Shown here one piece after another: positions 25,863 to 34,025 of a DNA stretch of 64,000 nucleotides (within the stretch, counting starts at the first letter, position 1; the number at the start of each line of letters is the position of its first letter). A program made the position numbers and the translations under genes. The notes beneath the pieces were generated by a model. That model saw only the letters and a program-made list of their open reading frames with translations. It searched no databases and was not told where the DNA came from. The stretch comes from Pseudarthrobacter sp. GA104 (lineage in GTDB: Bacteria; Actinomycetota; Actinomycetes; Actinomycetales; Micrococcaceae), in NCBI RefSeq assembly GCF_009741265.1, contig NZ_WOWL01000001.1, forward strand, positions 3,906,001 through 3,970,000, read 5' to 3'.

Positions 25863-26871
25863 GGTTGCCGCTAACGCGCAAGCGATGAAGAGATGGTTGG
25901 GCAAGGCTGAGACCGCCCTTGGCAACCACAGCGACCGCCTGAATGCCATCAACATCTTTCCCGTGGCCGACGGCGACACCGGCACCAACCTCTACGTCAC
26001 CGTGCGCGCCGCAGCCCGTTCCCTCGCTGCCACGGGTGACCACCCCGCGCAGATGGACGTCGGCGCCGTCCTTGCCGCCGCGGGCCAGGCCGCCATGGAG
26101 GAAGCGCGGGGCAACTCGGGGACCCTTTTCTCGGTGTTCCTGTGCGCAGCCGCCGAGCCGCTGGCAGGCCACACCCGGCTGACCTCCACCCTGCTGGCGG
26201 CAGCCCTCAACCGTGCCCAGATCCGTGCCTGGTCGGCATTGAGCGATCCCGTGCCGGGAACCATGCTGTCCGTCATGGAAGCGGCAGCCCGGGCCGCGGC
26301 CGCTGTCGACGCCGGACAGAACGGGGACGACAGCAACCACGCCCTGGGCCTTGCCCTGGACGCCGTTGTGGAGGGCGCCCTCGCCGCGGTGATCCATACC
26401 GAAGACCAGTTGGACGTTCTGACGACCGCCCATGTGGTTGATGCGGGCGGAGTGGGCATGCTGCTGATCCTCGATTGCCTTCGCTCAGCGATCCTGGGCG
26501 AAGAGCTCCAAAGCGAACTCCTTGACGGCCTGCACGGCTACGACGTGTCGGACCCGCACATCCATACGGCCATGCCGGATGACGACGGCGTGGAAGTCAT
26601 GTGCACCATCAGCCTGTCACCCCTCAATGCGGCAACCCTCCGCCAGCGGCTGGACGAGGTGGGCGAGTCCGTGATCATGAGCCAGGTTGGCAGCGTGCCC
26701 GATTCCGACGGCAACTACCGGTGGCGCGTCCACGTCCATGTCCCCGAGGCGGATCCCGCCGTCCACATCATCCGGTCCCTGGGGGAGCCGGCCAACATCA
26801 GCATCAGTGAACTCGCGCTGCCGCGGGACCCGGCAACGGATGCAGTGAACTCCAGTGGGCATGAGCGCTGA
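25852..26871 (+). CDS. DAK2-domain protein (FakA/YloV N-terminal-like)
   Basis: Kinase-fold protein related to dihydroxyacetone kinase and fatty acid kinase FakA. The nucleotide/metal motif is INIFPVADGDTGTNL near residue 30, and ARGNSGTLFS follows. Length 339, against about 550 for full FakA, so only the DAK2 domain and part of the next domain are present. The start is probably TTG at 25852, overlapping the thiL stop by 11 bp, because the family homology begins just after it; ATG at 25885 is an alternative. The stop overlaps recG. No DegV/FakB gene is visible nearby. Confidence 0.75.
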   Translation: MHTKVAANAQAMKRWLGKAETALGNHSDRLNAINIFPVADGDTGTNLYVTVRAAARSLAATGDHPAQMDVGAVLAAAGQAAMEEARGNSGTLFSVFLCAAAEPLAGHTRLTSTLLAAALNRAQIRAWSALSDPVPGTMLSVMEAAARAAAAVDAGQNGDDSNHALGLALDAVVEGALAAVIHTEDQLDVLTTAHVVDAGGVGMLLILDCLRSAILGEELQSELLDGLHGYDVSDPHIHTAMPDDDGVEVMCTISLSPLNAATLRQRLDEVGESVIMSQVGSVPDSDGNYRWRVHVHVPEADPAVHIIRSLGEPANISISELALPRDPATDAVNSSGHER

Positions 26872-29128
26872 ACTGGACCTGGCGCTGGAACGGCGGATTG
26901 GCAAGCGTTCCGCAGCGGTCATTGAAAAGCATCTGGGCATCACCACAGTCGAGGGGCTGCTGAATTACTACCCGCGCCGCTACATGAGCCGGGGAGAGCT
27001 GACGCCCATCAGCGAGATTCCCCGGGACGAAGAAGTCACCCTGATCGCCCGGGTGCTCTCCAGCAACACCCGCCGGATGCAGGCGCGCCGCGGCACCATC
27101 ACCGACGTCGTGGTTTCCGACGACGACGGAAGACAGGGCCTCCGGGTGGTAGGCGGCACGGAGTACCGGGGCAAAGCGCCGGGTACGCTCAAGATCAGCT
27201 TCTTCAACGGCTACAAGGCCCAAGCGGACCTGCTCCCTGGCCGCCGGGCGCTGTTTTCCGGCAAGGTCACGTCCTTCAAGGGATCCCTTGGACTCACCAA
27301 CCCCGACTACCAGCTGCTGGACGATGATCCGTTCAGCGAGGGCGGCCGGGATCCGGAAAAGCTGGCCGCCATGCCCATTCCCATCTATCCGGCCACCGCC
27401 AAGCTTCCCAGCTGGAAGATCCAGAAGGCTGTCTCAACCCTGCTCGAAACTGCTGACCTTGGCTCCCTGCCGGATCCCGTGCCAGCCGCCATCGCGGCCC
27501 GGGAGAAGTTCCTGCCGATCGCCGAAGCCTACCGGCTGATCCATGAGCCGGAGTCGGCCACGGACTGGCAGCAGGCACGTCGCCGCTTCCGTTACCAGGA
27601 GGCACTGGTGCTGCAGTCCGCCCTGGCCCGCCGCCGTGCACAGCTGGCCTCGGAAGAAGCCACCGCCCGCCGGCCCGCTCCGGAGGGCCTGCTGGCCAGT
27701 TTCGACCGGAGCCTTCCGTTCACGCTCACGGCCGGGCAGGCCGCCGTCGGGGAAACCCTGGCGGCAGAACTCTCCCGGGACGTCCCCATGAACCGGCTGC
27801 TGCAGGGAGAAGTGGGCTCCGGCAAGACCATCGTGGCGCTCCGTGCCATGCTGCAGGTGGTGGATGCCGGCGGGCAGGCGGCCCTGCTGGCGCCCACGGA
27901 GGTCCTCGCTGCCCAGCATTTCGAATCGATCCGCCGGACCCTGGGCCCACTCTCCGGAGACGGCCTGCTGGGCGGGATGGACGGCGCTTCCGTCCAGGTT
28001 TCGCTGCTCACTGGCTCCATGCCAACGGCGGCGCGCCGGCAGGCCCTGCTTGATGCCGCCTCGGGGACGGCCGGGATCATCATCGGGACCCATGCCCTGC
28101 TGAGCGACAACGTCTCATTCTATGATCTCGGCCTGATCGTGGTGGATGAGCAGCACCGCTTCGGGGTGGAACAGCGCGATGCCCTGCGCGCCAAGGCGCG
28201 GAAGCCGCCGCATCTGCTGGTGATGACGGCCACGCCCATCCCGCGGACCGTCGCGATGACAGTTTTCGGCGACCTCGAAACGTCGGTCCTGGACGAACTG
28301 CCGGCCGGCCGTGCCCCTATCGCCACCCACCTGGTGGGACTTGCCGAGAACCCGGCCTGGGCAGGCCGGATCTGGGCCCGCGCCCGGGAGGAGATTGACA
28401 GGGGCCATCAGGTGTACGTCGTCTGCCCCAGGATCGGAACGGACGACGACGGCGACTTCAGCCCCGGGGAGGCGGAGCTTCCGGCGGGGGATGCGGAAGG
28501 GGACGGCGGCCGGGAGCTCGCCTCGGTGACGGCCGTCGTCGAGCATCTGCGGGAAGAGACCACCCTGTCCGGAGTTCCCCTGGCGCCGCTCCACGGACGG
28601 CAGGAACCGGACGTGAAGTTCGGCGTCATGGAAGACTTTGCGGCCAACCGCATCAAGCTGCTTGTCTCCACTACGGTGATCGAGGTGGGCGTGGACGTTC
28701 ACAACGCAACCCTGATGGTCATTCTGGATGCGGACCGGTTCGGTATTTCCCAGTTGCACCAGCTCCGCGGCCGGGTGGGCCGGGGCGGGCTGCCAGGGAC
28801 CTGCCTGCTGGTCACCGCCCTTGAACCCGAGCATCCCAGCCGCCGCCGGCTGGATGCCGTGGCGGCGACTACCGACGGCTTCGTCCTGTCCGAAGAGGAC
28901 CTGAAGCTGCGGCGCGAGGGCGACATCCTGGGAGCCTCGCAATCAGGCGGACGCTCCACCCTGAAGCTTCTCCGCGTCCTGGAGCATGGCGACGTCATTG
29001 CCCGGGCAAGGGAAGACGCCCAGGAGATTGTGCGCGAGGACCCTGCCCTGTCCGCTCGCCCGGAGCTTGCCGAAGCGATCGACAAATACCTCAATCCCGA
29101 GAAGGAGGCGTTCCTTGAACGCGGCTAG
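26861..29128 (+). CDS. recG: ATP-dependent DNA helicase RecG
   Basis: Branch-migration helicase that remodels stalled replication forks and Holliday junctions. Length 755. An N-terminal wedge/OB domain (to about 260) is followed by the helicase core: Walker A GEVGSGKT near 316-323, DEQHRFGV near 428, TATPIPRT, then motifs V/VI (STTVIEVGVDVHNA, QLHQLRGRVGRG). An acidic insertion of about 25 residues lies before motif IV. Start ATG at 26861 overlaps the end of the DAK gene; a GTG two codons earlier is possible. Confidence 0.95.
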   Translation: MSAELDLALERRIGKRSAAVIEKHLGITTVEGLLNYYPRRYMSRGELTPISEIPRDEEVTLIARVLSSNTRRMQARRGTITDVVVSDDDGRQGLRVVGGTEYRGKAPGTLKISFFNGYKAQADLLPGRRALFSGKVTSFKGSLGLTNPDYQLLDDDPFSEGGRDPEKLAAMPIPIYPATAKLPSWKIQKAVSTLLETADLGSLPDPVPAAIAAREKFLPIAEAYRLIHEPESATDWQQARRRFRYQEALVLQSALARRRAQLASEEATARRPAPEGLLASFDRSLPFTLTAGQAAVGETLAAELSRDVPMNRLLQGEVGSGKTIVALRAMLQVVDAGGQAALLAPTEVLAAQHFESIRRTLGPLSGDGLLGGMDGASVQVSLLTGSMPTAARRQALLDAASGTAGIIIGTHALLSDNVSFYDLGLIVVDEQHRFGVEQRDALRAKARKPPHLLVMTATPIPRTVAMTVFGDLETSVLDELPAGRAPIATHLVGLAENPAWAGRIWARAREEIDRGHQVYVVCPRIGTDDDGDFSPGEAELPAGDAEGDGGRELASVTAVVEHLREETTLSGVPLAPLHGRQEPDVKFGVMEDFAANRIKLLVSTTVIEVGVDVHNATLMVILDADRFGISQLHQLRGRVGRGGLPGTCLLVTALEPEHPSRRRLDAVAATTDGFVLSEEDLKLRREGDILGASQSGGRSTLKLLRVLEHGDVIARAREDAQEIVREDPALSARPELAEAIDKYLNPEKEAFLERG

Positions 29129-29173
29129 CATGGTGGGTGCCGGATATCCTGGCGGCCAAGACAGGAGCGTCGA

Positions 29174-29797
29174 ATGAGCCGGATTATTGCAGGTGCCGCC
29201 GGCGGCACTCCTTTGACCGGCGTCCCGGGATCCCTCACCAGGCCCACCACGGACCGCGTCAAGGAAGCGCTTTTTTCCCGCCTTGATGCCTTCAACGTCA
29301 TTACCGGCGCCCGCGTGCTGGACCTCTATGCGGGTTCCGGCGCCCTGGGGGTCGAGAGCGGCAGCAGGGGCGCCCGGACAGTGGACCTGGTGGAGTCCGA
29401 TGGCAGGGCCAGCGCCGTTTGCCAGCGCAATGCCGATCTCGTCAACGGCGTCCTGGGCCGGAAAGTGGTAACCGTCCACCGCTCAAAGGTGGAATCCTTC
29501 CTGGAACGCGCATCGGAGGCGGCAGTCTGGGACCTTGTTTTCCTGGACCCGCCGTATTTGCTCGAGGAGGTTGGCTTGCAGGCAGTGCTCCTGAAGCTGT
29601 CCACCCACCTGTCGCCGGCGGCGGTGGTGGTGGTGGAGCGCTCCTCCCGCTCGCCTGAGCCCCGGTGGCCCGAGGCCCTCACCCGGTTTGCGGAGAAGAA
29701 ATACGGGGAGACCAGGCTGTGGTTCGCGGAGCCTTTCGTGCCTGATGCAATCGACGATGACGACATTCCCGAGGCGCCGGAACCGGCCGGACGCTAG
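29174..29797 (+). CDS. rsmD: 16S rRNA (guanine(966)-N(2))-methyltransferase
   Basis: SAM-dependent methyltransferase acting on 16S rRNA G966. Length 207. The N-terminal RIIAGAAGGTPL and RPTTDRVKEALFSRL are diagnostic; the SAM loop is LDLYAGSGALGVES and the catalytic motif is DPPY in LVFLDPPYLLEEVG. AGGAG is 8 nt before the ATG. It follows recG at 45 nt, and coaD, its usual neighbour, comes after a two-gene inverted insertion. Confidence 0.93.
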   Translation: MSRIIAGAAGGTPLTGVPGSLTRPTTDRVKEALFSRLDAFNVITGARVLDLYAGSGALGVESGSRGARTVDLVESDGRASAVCQRNADLVNGVLGRKVVTVHRSKVESFLERASEAAVWDLVFLDPPYLLEEVGLQAVLLKLSTHLSPAAVVVVERSSRSPEPRWPEALTRFAEKKYGETRLWFAEPFVPDAIDDDDIPEAPEPAGR

Positions 29798-29827
29798 CCC
29801 GGGCGCGGGAACTTTGGCCTCCCGGAG

Positions 29828-30616
29828 TCATCCTGCAAAGGGGTCGAGGTCCACTCCGGCCAGCACTTTTGCCGGGTGCGGCCCGCGGGCGGTCAGTTCA
29901 GTGGTCCATTCCGGCGGCCACGGGGTGAGGGTGCCGGCGAGGATGATGTTGCCGGGGTAGCGGCCTTCGAACATGCCTGTTTCCGCGACGGCGGCCACAT
30001 CCGCCATGGCCTGCCGCATGGCGGACACCTGGCTTCGGACCAGGGTCAGGCCCGGCTCGTCGCCGACATTGACGATCAGCAGTCCTGCAGGGTTGAGCCG
30101 CTCCCTCACCTCCCGGTAGAACGCGCCGGTGGTCAGGTGCGCGGGCGCGTCCGGCCCGGAAAAGATGTCCAGGATGACGACGTCGAACCGGACTTCGGGG
30201 TCAATCCGGACAAGTGACTCCCGGGCATCGCCGATGATGGTCTGCAGGTCCGTCCCCTCGGGCAGGGGCAGCTCCCGCAGGACGAAATCGAGCAGCTCAC
30301 GCTCCAGCTCCACCGCATACTGCACCGACCCGGGCCTGGTGGCCTGGATGTACCGGGCCAGGGTCAGCGCTCCCGCGCCCAGGTGCAGCGCACTGACCGG
30401 AACCCCGGGGCTTGCCGCCAGGTCCACCAGGTGTCCGATCCGGCGCAGGTATTCGTAGAAGATCTCCTCGGGCTGCAGCAGGTTCACGTGGGACTGTTCC
30501 GCGCCGCCGATGCTGAGGACGTAGCTGCCGGCTGTGAAGGCGTCGGGTTCTATGGACGCGTGCTGTCCGGTGGTGCGCAGGAACCGGGACGCCCGGACTT
30601 CCCGCCCGCCGGGCAT
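29828..30616 (-). CDS. spermidine synthase-like SAM-binding protein
   Basis: A 262-residue Rossmann-fold protein of the spermidine synthase/methyltransferase class. The nucleotide site is ALHLGAGALTLARY, the acidic tip is YAVELERELLDF, and the catalytic-like segment is DVVILDIFSGPDAP. It lacks an S-adenosylmethionine decarboxylase neighbour, so polyamine synthesis is not supported; this actinobacterial group is usually left without a defined substrate. The ATG overlaps the stop of the upstream aminotransferase (ATGA). Convergent with rsmD. Confidence 0.75.
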   Translation of the reverse strand: MPGGREVRASRFLRTTGQHASIEPDAFTAGSYVLSIGGAEQSHVNLLQPEEIFYEYLRRIGHLVDLAASPGVPVSALHLGAGALTLARYIQATRPGSVQYAVELERELLDFVLRELPLPEGTDLQTIIGDARESLVRIDPEVRFDVVILDIFSGPDAPAHLTTGAFYREVRERLNPAGLLIVNVGDEPGLTLVRSQVSAMRQAMADVAAVAETGMFEGRYPGNIILAGTLTPWPPEWTTELTARGPHPAKVLAGVDLDPFAG

Positions 30617-31845
30617 CAGAGCCTGCCGCTGAGTGCAGCCAGCCGCCCGGCAGCCTCTTCCAGGACCTCGGCCTTCTTGCAGAAGGCGAAACGGAGCAGG
30701 CTTCGGGTGCGCTCCGCTCCCTCGGCGTGGCAGAAAACCGGGACAGGGATCGCGGCCACGCCCACCAGTGCCGGAAGCTTCCGGGCCAGGTCCACGGAGT
30801 CGCTGATGCCCAAGGGGGCGGTGTCCACATTGACGAAGTACGTGCCCTGCGGCGAGAAGACCTCGAACCCCGCGGCACGCAGGCCTTCACTCAGGATGTC
30901 CCGCTTGTGCTCAAGGGACGCCGCGATGCCCTCATAGAAGGAGTCCGGCAGGGCCAGGCCCGTGGCGATGGCCGACTGGAACGGCGTGCCCGAACTGTAG
31001 GTGAGGAACTGCTTGACCGTCCGGGCGGCCGACACCAGCTCTTCGGGTCCCGTGAGCCAGCCGACCTTCCAGCCAGTCAGGGAAAAGGTCTTGCCGGCCG
31101 AGGAAATGGTGATGGTTCGGTCCGCCGCTCCGGGCAGGGAAGCCACCGGTACGTGCCGGACGCCGAACGTGAGGTGCTCATAGACCTCGTCCGTGATGAT
31201 GATGCTGTCATGCCTGCGGGCCAGGTCAACGACCCGTTGGAGCACGTCCCGCGGGAAGACCGCCCCGGTGGGGTTGTGGGGGTTGTTCAGCAGCACCACC
31301 TTCGTCCGCGCGCTGAAAGCGGCCTCGAGGGCGGCCATATCCGGCATGAAGTCCGGGGCCAGGAGCGGTGCAGTCACGTGCGTCGCACCGGACAGGCCGA
31401 TCACGGCGCCGTAGGAATCGTAGAAAGGCTCCAGGGTGAGGACCTCGTCGCCGGGACCGGCGAAGGCCAGGAGCGAGGCCGCGATGGCCTCGGTGGCTCC
31501 GGTGGTGATGATGACTTCCGTCGCCGGGTCGGGGGAGAGGCCGTAGAACCGCTGCTGGTGGGCCGAGACTGCCTCCCGCAGTTCCGGGATGCCCTTGCCG
31601 GGCGCATACTGGTTCGCGCCCGCCAGGATGGCAGACCGGGCGGCCTCCCTGATTTCCGCCGGGCCGTCCTCGTCCGGGAACCCCTGGCCGAGGTTAATGG
31701 CGCCTGTCTGCACGGCCAGGGTGGTCATCTCTTCGAAGATGGTGACGCCCAGGCCTCCGTCGGGGGCAAGGAGGTTTGCTCCGAGGGCGGCGCGCTGCCA
31801 CGGAGCAGGGGCCATGGGGGTGGAAAGTTCCCGTGGTGGATGCAT
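30616..31845 (-). CDS. PLP-dependent class I/II aminotransferase
   Basis: Fold-type I aminotransferase, 409 residues. Visible: GAINLGQGFPDEDGP, NQYAPGKGIPELREA, the GATEAIAASLLAF loop, NNPHNPTG, DEVYEHLTFG and the PLP-lysine region SSAGKTFSLTGWKVGW. Closest to the kynurenine aminotransferase/DapC-like group; substrate not certain. Start ATG at 31845 chosen because TACCAT on the minus strand (31852-31857) ends 6 nt before it; a second ATG ten codons in is the alternative. Translation is coupled to the spermidine synthase-like gene. Its promoter overlaps that of coaD. Confidence 0.87.
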   Translation of the reverse strand: MHPPRELSTPMAPAPWQRAALGANLLAPDGGLGVTIFEEMTTLAVQTGAINLGQGFPDEDGPAEIREAARSAILAGANQYAPGKGIPELREAVSAHQQRFYGLSPDPATEVIITTGATEAIAASLLAFAGPGDEVLTLEPFYDSYGAVIGLSGATHVTAPLLAPDFMPDMAALEAAFSARTKVVLLNNPHNPTGAVFPRDVLQRVVDLARRHDSIIITDEVYEHLTFGVRHVPVASLPGAADRTITISSAGKTFSLTGWKVGWLTGPEELVSAARTVKQFLTYSSGTPFQSAIATGLALPDSFYEGIAASLEHKRDILSEGLRAAGFEVFSPQGTYFVNVDTAPLGISDSVDLARKLPALVGVAAIPVPVFCHAEGAERTRSLLRFAFCKKAEVLEEAAGRLAALSGRL

Positions 31846-31851
31846 CCAGTC

Positions 31852-31882
31852 ATGGTATCCCGGTGTTCCCATGGGGTAGGTT
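31852..31882. promoter_or_regulatory. overlapping divergent promoters, aminotransferase and coaD
   Basis: The minus-strand -10 TACCAT (31852-31857) and plus-strand -10 TAGGTT (31877-31882) each lie 6 nt from their start codons and are only 19 bp apart, so each -35 region falls on or near the opposite -10. Simultaneous polymerase binding seems impossible. Confidence 0.55.
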
Positions 31883-31888
31883 CGGAGC

Positions 31889-32389
31889 ATGAGACGCGCT
31901 GTCTGCCCCGGATCCTTCGACCCTATCCACAACGGCCATCTCGAGGTTATTGCACGTGCCGCCGGCCTCTTTGACGAGGTCATCGTGGCCGTGTCCACCA
32001 ACCAGGCCAAGCAGTACAGGTTCACCCTCCAGGAGCGCCTGGACATGGCACGGGAAACCCTCGCCTCACTCAAGGGCATCGTGGTGGAACCAGTCGGGGA
32101 GGGCCTGCTGGCAGAGTATTGCCGGCAGCGCGGTGTTTCGGCCATCGTCAAGGGACTCAGGTCGTCCTCGGACTTCGACTATGAGCTGCCCATGGCCACC
32201 ATGAACCGGCAGCTCAGCGGCGTTGAAACGGTCTTCCTGCCTGCAGAGGCCCATTACCTCCACCTTTCCTCCACCCTGATCAAAGAGGTGGCCGGCCTGG
32301 GCGGAAATGTGTCCGAATACGTGCCCCGGTCGGTGCTGCGGCGGATGCTTGCGGGCGAGTCGGGCCCCGGCCAGCAGCCGAGGGGGTAG
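31889..32389 (+). CDS. coaD: phosphopantetheine adenylyltransferase
   Basis: Transfers AMP from ATP to 4'-phosphopantetheine in coenzyme A synthesis. Length 166. The nucleotidyltransferase motif is CPGSFDPIHNGHLEVI (His at the HxGH position) and the C-terminal ATP motif is SSTLIKEVAGLGGNV. The ATG follows TAGGTT by 6 nt with no ribosome site, so leaderless translation is likely. Confidence 0.97.
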   Translation: MRRAVCPGSFDPIHNGHLEVIARAAGLFDEVIVAVSTNQAKQYRFTLQERLDMARETLASLKGIVVEPVGEGLLAEYCRQRGVSAIVKGLRSSSDFDYELPMATMNRQLSGVETVFLPAEAHYLHLSSTLIKEVAGLGGNVSEYVPRSVLRRMLAGESGPGQQPRG

Positions 32390-32425
32390 GCTGGTCCGGT
32401 ACTTCGGCACTCCCTGCCGGCCGGT

Positions 32426-32455
32426 TTGAGTCCCTGTGGCTCTTCAGGCTAAGAT
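32426..32455 (+). promoter_or_regulatory. promoter of the DUF177-rpmF-rnc-mutM operon
   Basis: TTGAGT (-35, 32426-32431) and TAAGAT (-10, 32450-32455) with 18-bp spacing form one of the best sigma-70-type promoters in the window. The predicted leader is about 27 nt and includes AGGAG. Confidence 0.7.
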
Positions 32456-32488
32456 AGTACGTCGGTCATATGTTCAACAGGAGTTCTC

Positions 32489-33037
32489 ATTAAAAGAGAT
32501 GCTGGTTCGCCCCTGGCGTTCGACGTCAAGGACCTCGGGCGCAGCCCGGGAAGCATGCGGACACTGAAGGAACATGTACCCGCGCCAGGTGATCTTGGCG
32601 TGGCGCTCATTGGCGTTCAGGAAGGCTCGGATATCGAGCTGGATCTGAGGCTTGAAGCCGTACACGAAGGAATTTTGGTATCAGGAACCGTGCTCACCGA
32701 GGTAACAGGTGAATGCGGCCGATGCCTGGATCCCCTTGCGTATGACCTCGAGGTCAATGTGCAAGAACTTTTCTTCTATGAGGGCGTGGAGCTCTCGGAC
32801 GGAGAAGATGATGAAGAGCAACGTCGAGTCGAGCACGATGTAATCGATCTTGAACCGGTGTTGCGGGACGCAGTGGTGACCGCGCTGCCGTTCCAGCCGG
32901 TGTGCCGGGAAGACTGCCAGGGCCTTTGCTCCGAATGTGGAGTTCGCCTGGAAGACGAGCCGGGGCACCACCACGAGGTCTTGGATCCTCGCTGGGCTGC
33001 CCTAGCTGATATGGCTAAGCCTGACCGGCAAAATTGA
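32489..33037 (+). CDS. DUF177 (YceD-like) protein
   Basis: A 182-residue protein of the DUF177/YceD family, commonly upstream of rpmF and linked to large-subunit rRNA metabolism. A metal-type motif CGRCLDP and a C-terminal CxxDCxGLCxxCG pattern are visible. The family N-terminus (SPLAFDVKDLGRSPGSM) is encoded upstream of the first ATG (32555), so the true start must lie earlier. ATT at 32489 is 5 nt after AGGAG (32479-32483) and no ATG, GTG or TTG is available in frame there, so an ATT start is proposed. CTG at 32513 is a weaker alternative. Confidence 0.8.
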   Translation: MKRDAGSPLAFDVKDLGRSPGSMRTLKEHVPAPGDLGVALIGVQEGSDIELDLRLEAVHEGILVSGTVLTEVTGECGRCLDPLAYDLEVNVQELFFYEGVELSDGEDDEEQRRVEHDVIDLEPVLRDAVVTALPFQPVCREDCQGLCSECGVRLEDEPGHHHEVLDPRWAALADMAKPDRQN

Positions 33038-33073
33038 TTTGTACGTGTTTGTCTAGAGAGAAATGAGTTAGCC

Positions 33074-33277
33074 GTGGCTGTTCCCAAGCGGAAAATGTCT
33101 CGCTCGAATACCCGCGCCCGCCGCTCCCAGTGGAAGGCGACCGCCCCCCACCTGGTGAAGACCGTCGAGAACGGCCAGGTCACCTACAGCCTGCCGCACC
33201 AGGCAAAGGTCGTCACCGACTCGGCTGGCACTGCGCTGTTCCTTGAGTACAAGGGACGCAAGGTCGCGGACGTCTAA
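33074..33277 (+). CDS. rpmF: 50S ribosomal protein L32
   Basis: Structural protein bL32 of the large ribosomal subunit, 67 residues. The start AVPKRKMSRSNTRARRSQWK is diagnostic. No cysteines are present, so this is the zinc-independent form. Start GTG, 36 nt after the DUF177 stop. Confidence 0.97.
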   Translation: MAVPKRKMSRSNTRARRSQWKATAPHLVKTVENGQVTYSLPHQAKVVTDSAGTALFLEYKGRKVADV

Positions 33278-33295
33278 TCGGCCCCTGAGGCTGAC

Positions 33296-34021
33296 ATGAT
33301 GTCTTCAACTGAAGAGCTTCTGAAGCGTCTCGGTGTCTCTATAGACGCCGGGACGCTTCGTCTTGCGCTCACACACCGTTCCTACGCCTACGAAAACGGC
33401 GGCATCCCCACCAACGAGCGGCTCGAATTCCTGGGTGATTCCATCCTCGGGTTCTCCGTTACCGATGCCCTGTACCGGGACAACCCGGAACTGCCCGAAG
33501 GTGAGCTCGCAAAGCGGCGCTCCGCCGTCGTCAGCACCCGTGCGCTTGCCGGCATCGGACGCAGCCTGGGCATCGGGGAGTACATCTACCTTGGCCAGGG
33601 CGAAAAGCTCACCCACGGCAACAACAAGGCTTCCATCCTCGCGGACACCATGGAAGCACTGATCGGTGCCACCTACGTGTCCAACGACATCGAGACCGCA
33701 CGCCAGCTGGTGATGCGCCTGATCGGCCCTTTGCTGAAGGACGCGGCCGCGCTGGGCGCCGGAACGGACTGGAAGACCAACATCCAGGAACTCGCTGCAA
33801 GCCGCCAGCTCGGCACCATCCACTACGCAGTGGACGGCTCCGGTCCGGACCATGCCCGCACTTTCACGGCTGTCCTCCATGTGGGCGGAACCGCCTATGG
33901 CAAGGGTTCCGGCCACTCCAAAAAGGAAGCGGAGCAGGAAGCCGCCGCGGACGCGTGGCGGGTGCTCTCCGGAGCAGCAGCGGGAGCAAAAAAGTCCGCC
34001 GGTTCCGTCCCCGCCAAGTAG
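33296..34021 (+). CDS. rnc: ribonuclease III
   Basis: Double-strand-specific endoribonuclease that processes rRNA precursors. Length 241. The catalytic signature is NERLEFLGDSILGF near residues 39-52, the second metal site is DTMEALIGATYV, and the C-terminal dsRNA-binding domain ends with GSGHSKKEAEQEAAADAW. ATG at 33296 has TGAGG 5 nt upstream; a second ATG follows directly. mutM starts 4 nt after the stop. Confidence 0.96.
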   Translation: MMSSTEELLKRLGVSIDAGTLRLALTHRSYAYENGGIPTNERLEFLGDSILGFSVTDALYRDNPELPEGELAKRRSAVVSTRALAGIGRSLGIGEYIYLGQGEKLTHGNNKASILADTMEALIGATYVSNDIETARQLVMRLIGPLLKDAAALGAGTDWKTNIQELAASRQLGTIHYAVDGSGPDHARTFTAVLHVGGTAYGKGSGHSKKEAEQEAAADAWRVLSGAAAGAKKSAGSVPAK

Positions 34022-34025
34022 CGCC

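Noticed and set aside
32555..33037. DUF177 gene starting at the first ATG (160 codons)
   Set aside because: The conserved N-terminus of the family is encoded in frame upstream and a good ribosome site precedes ATT at 32489.
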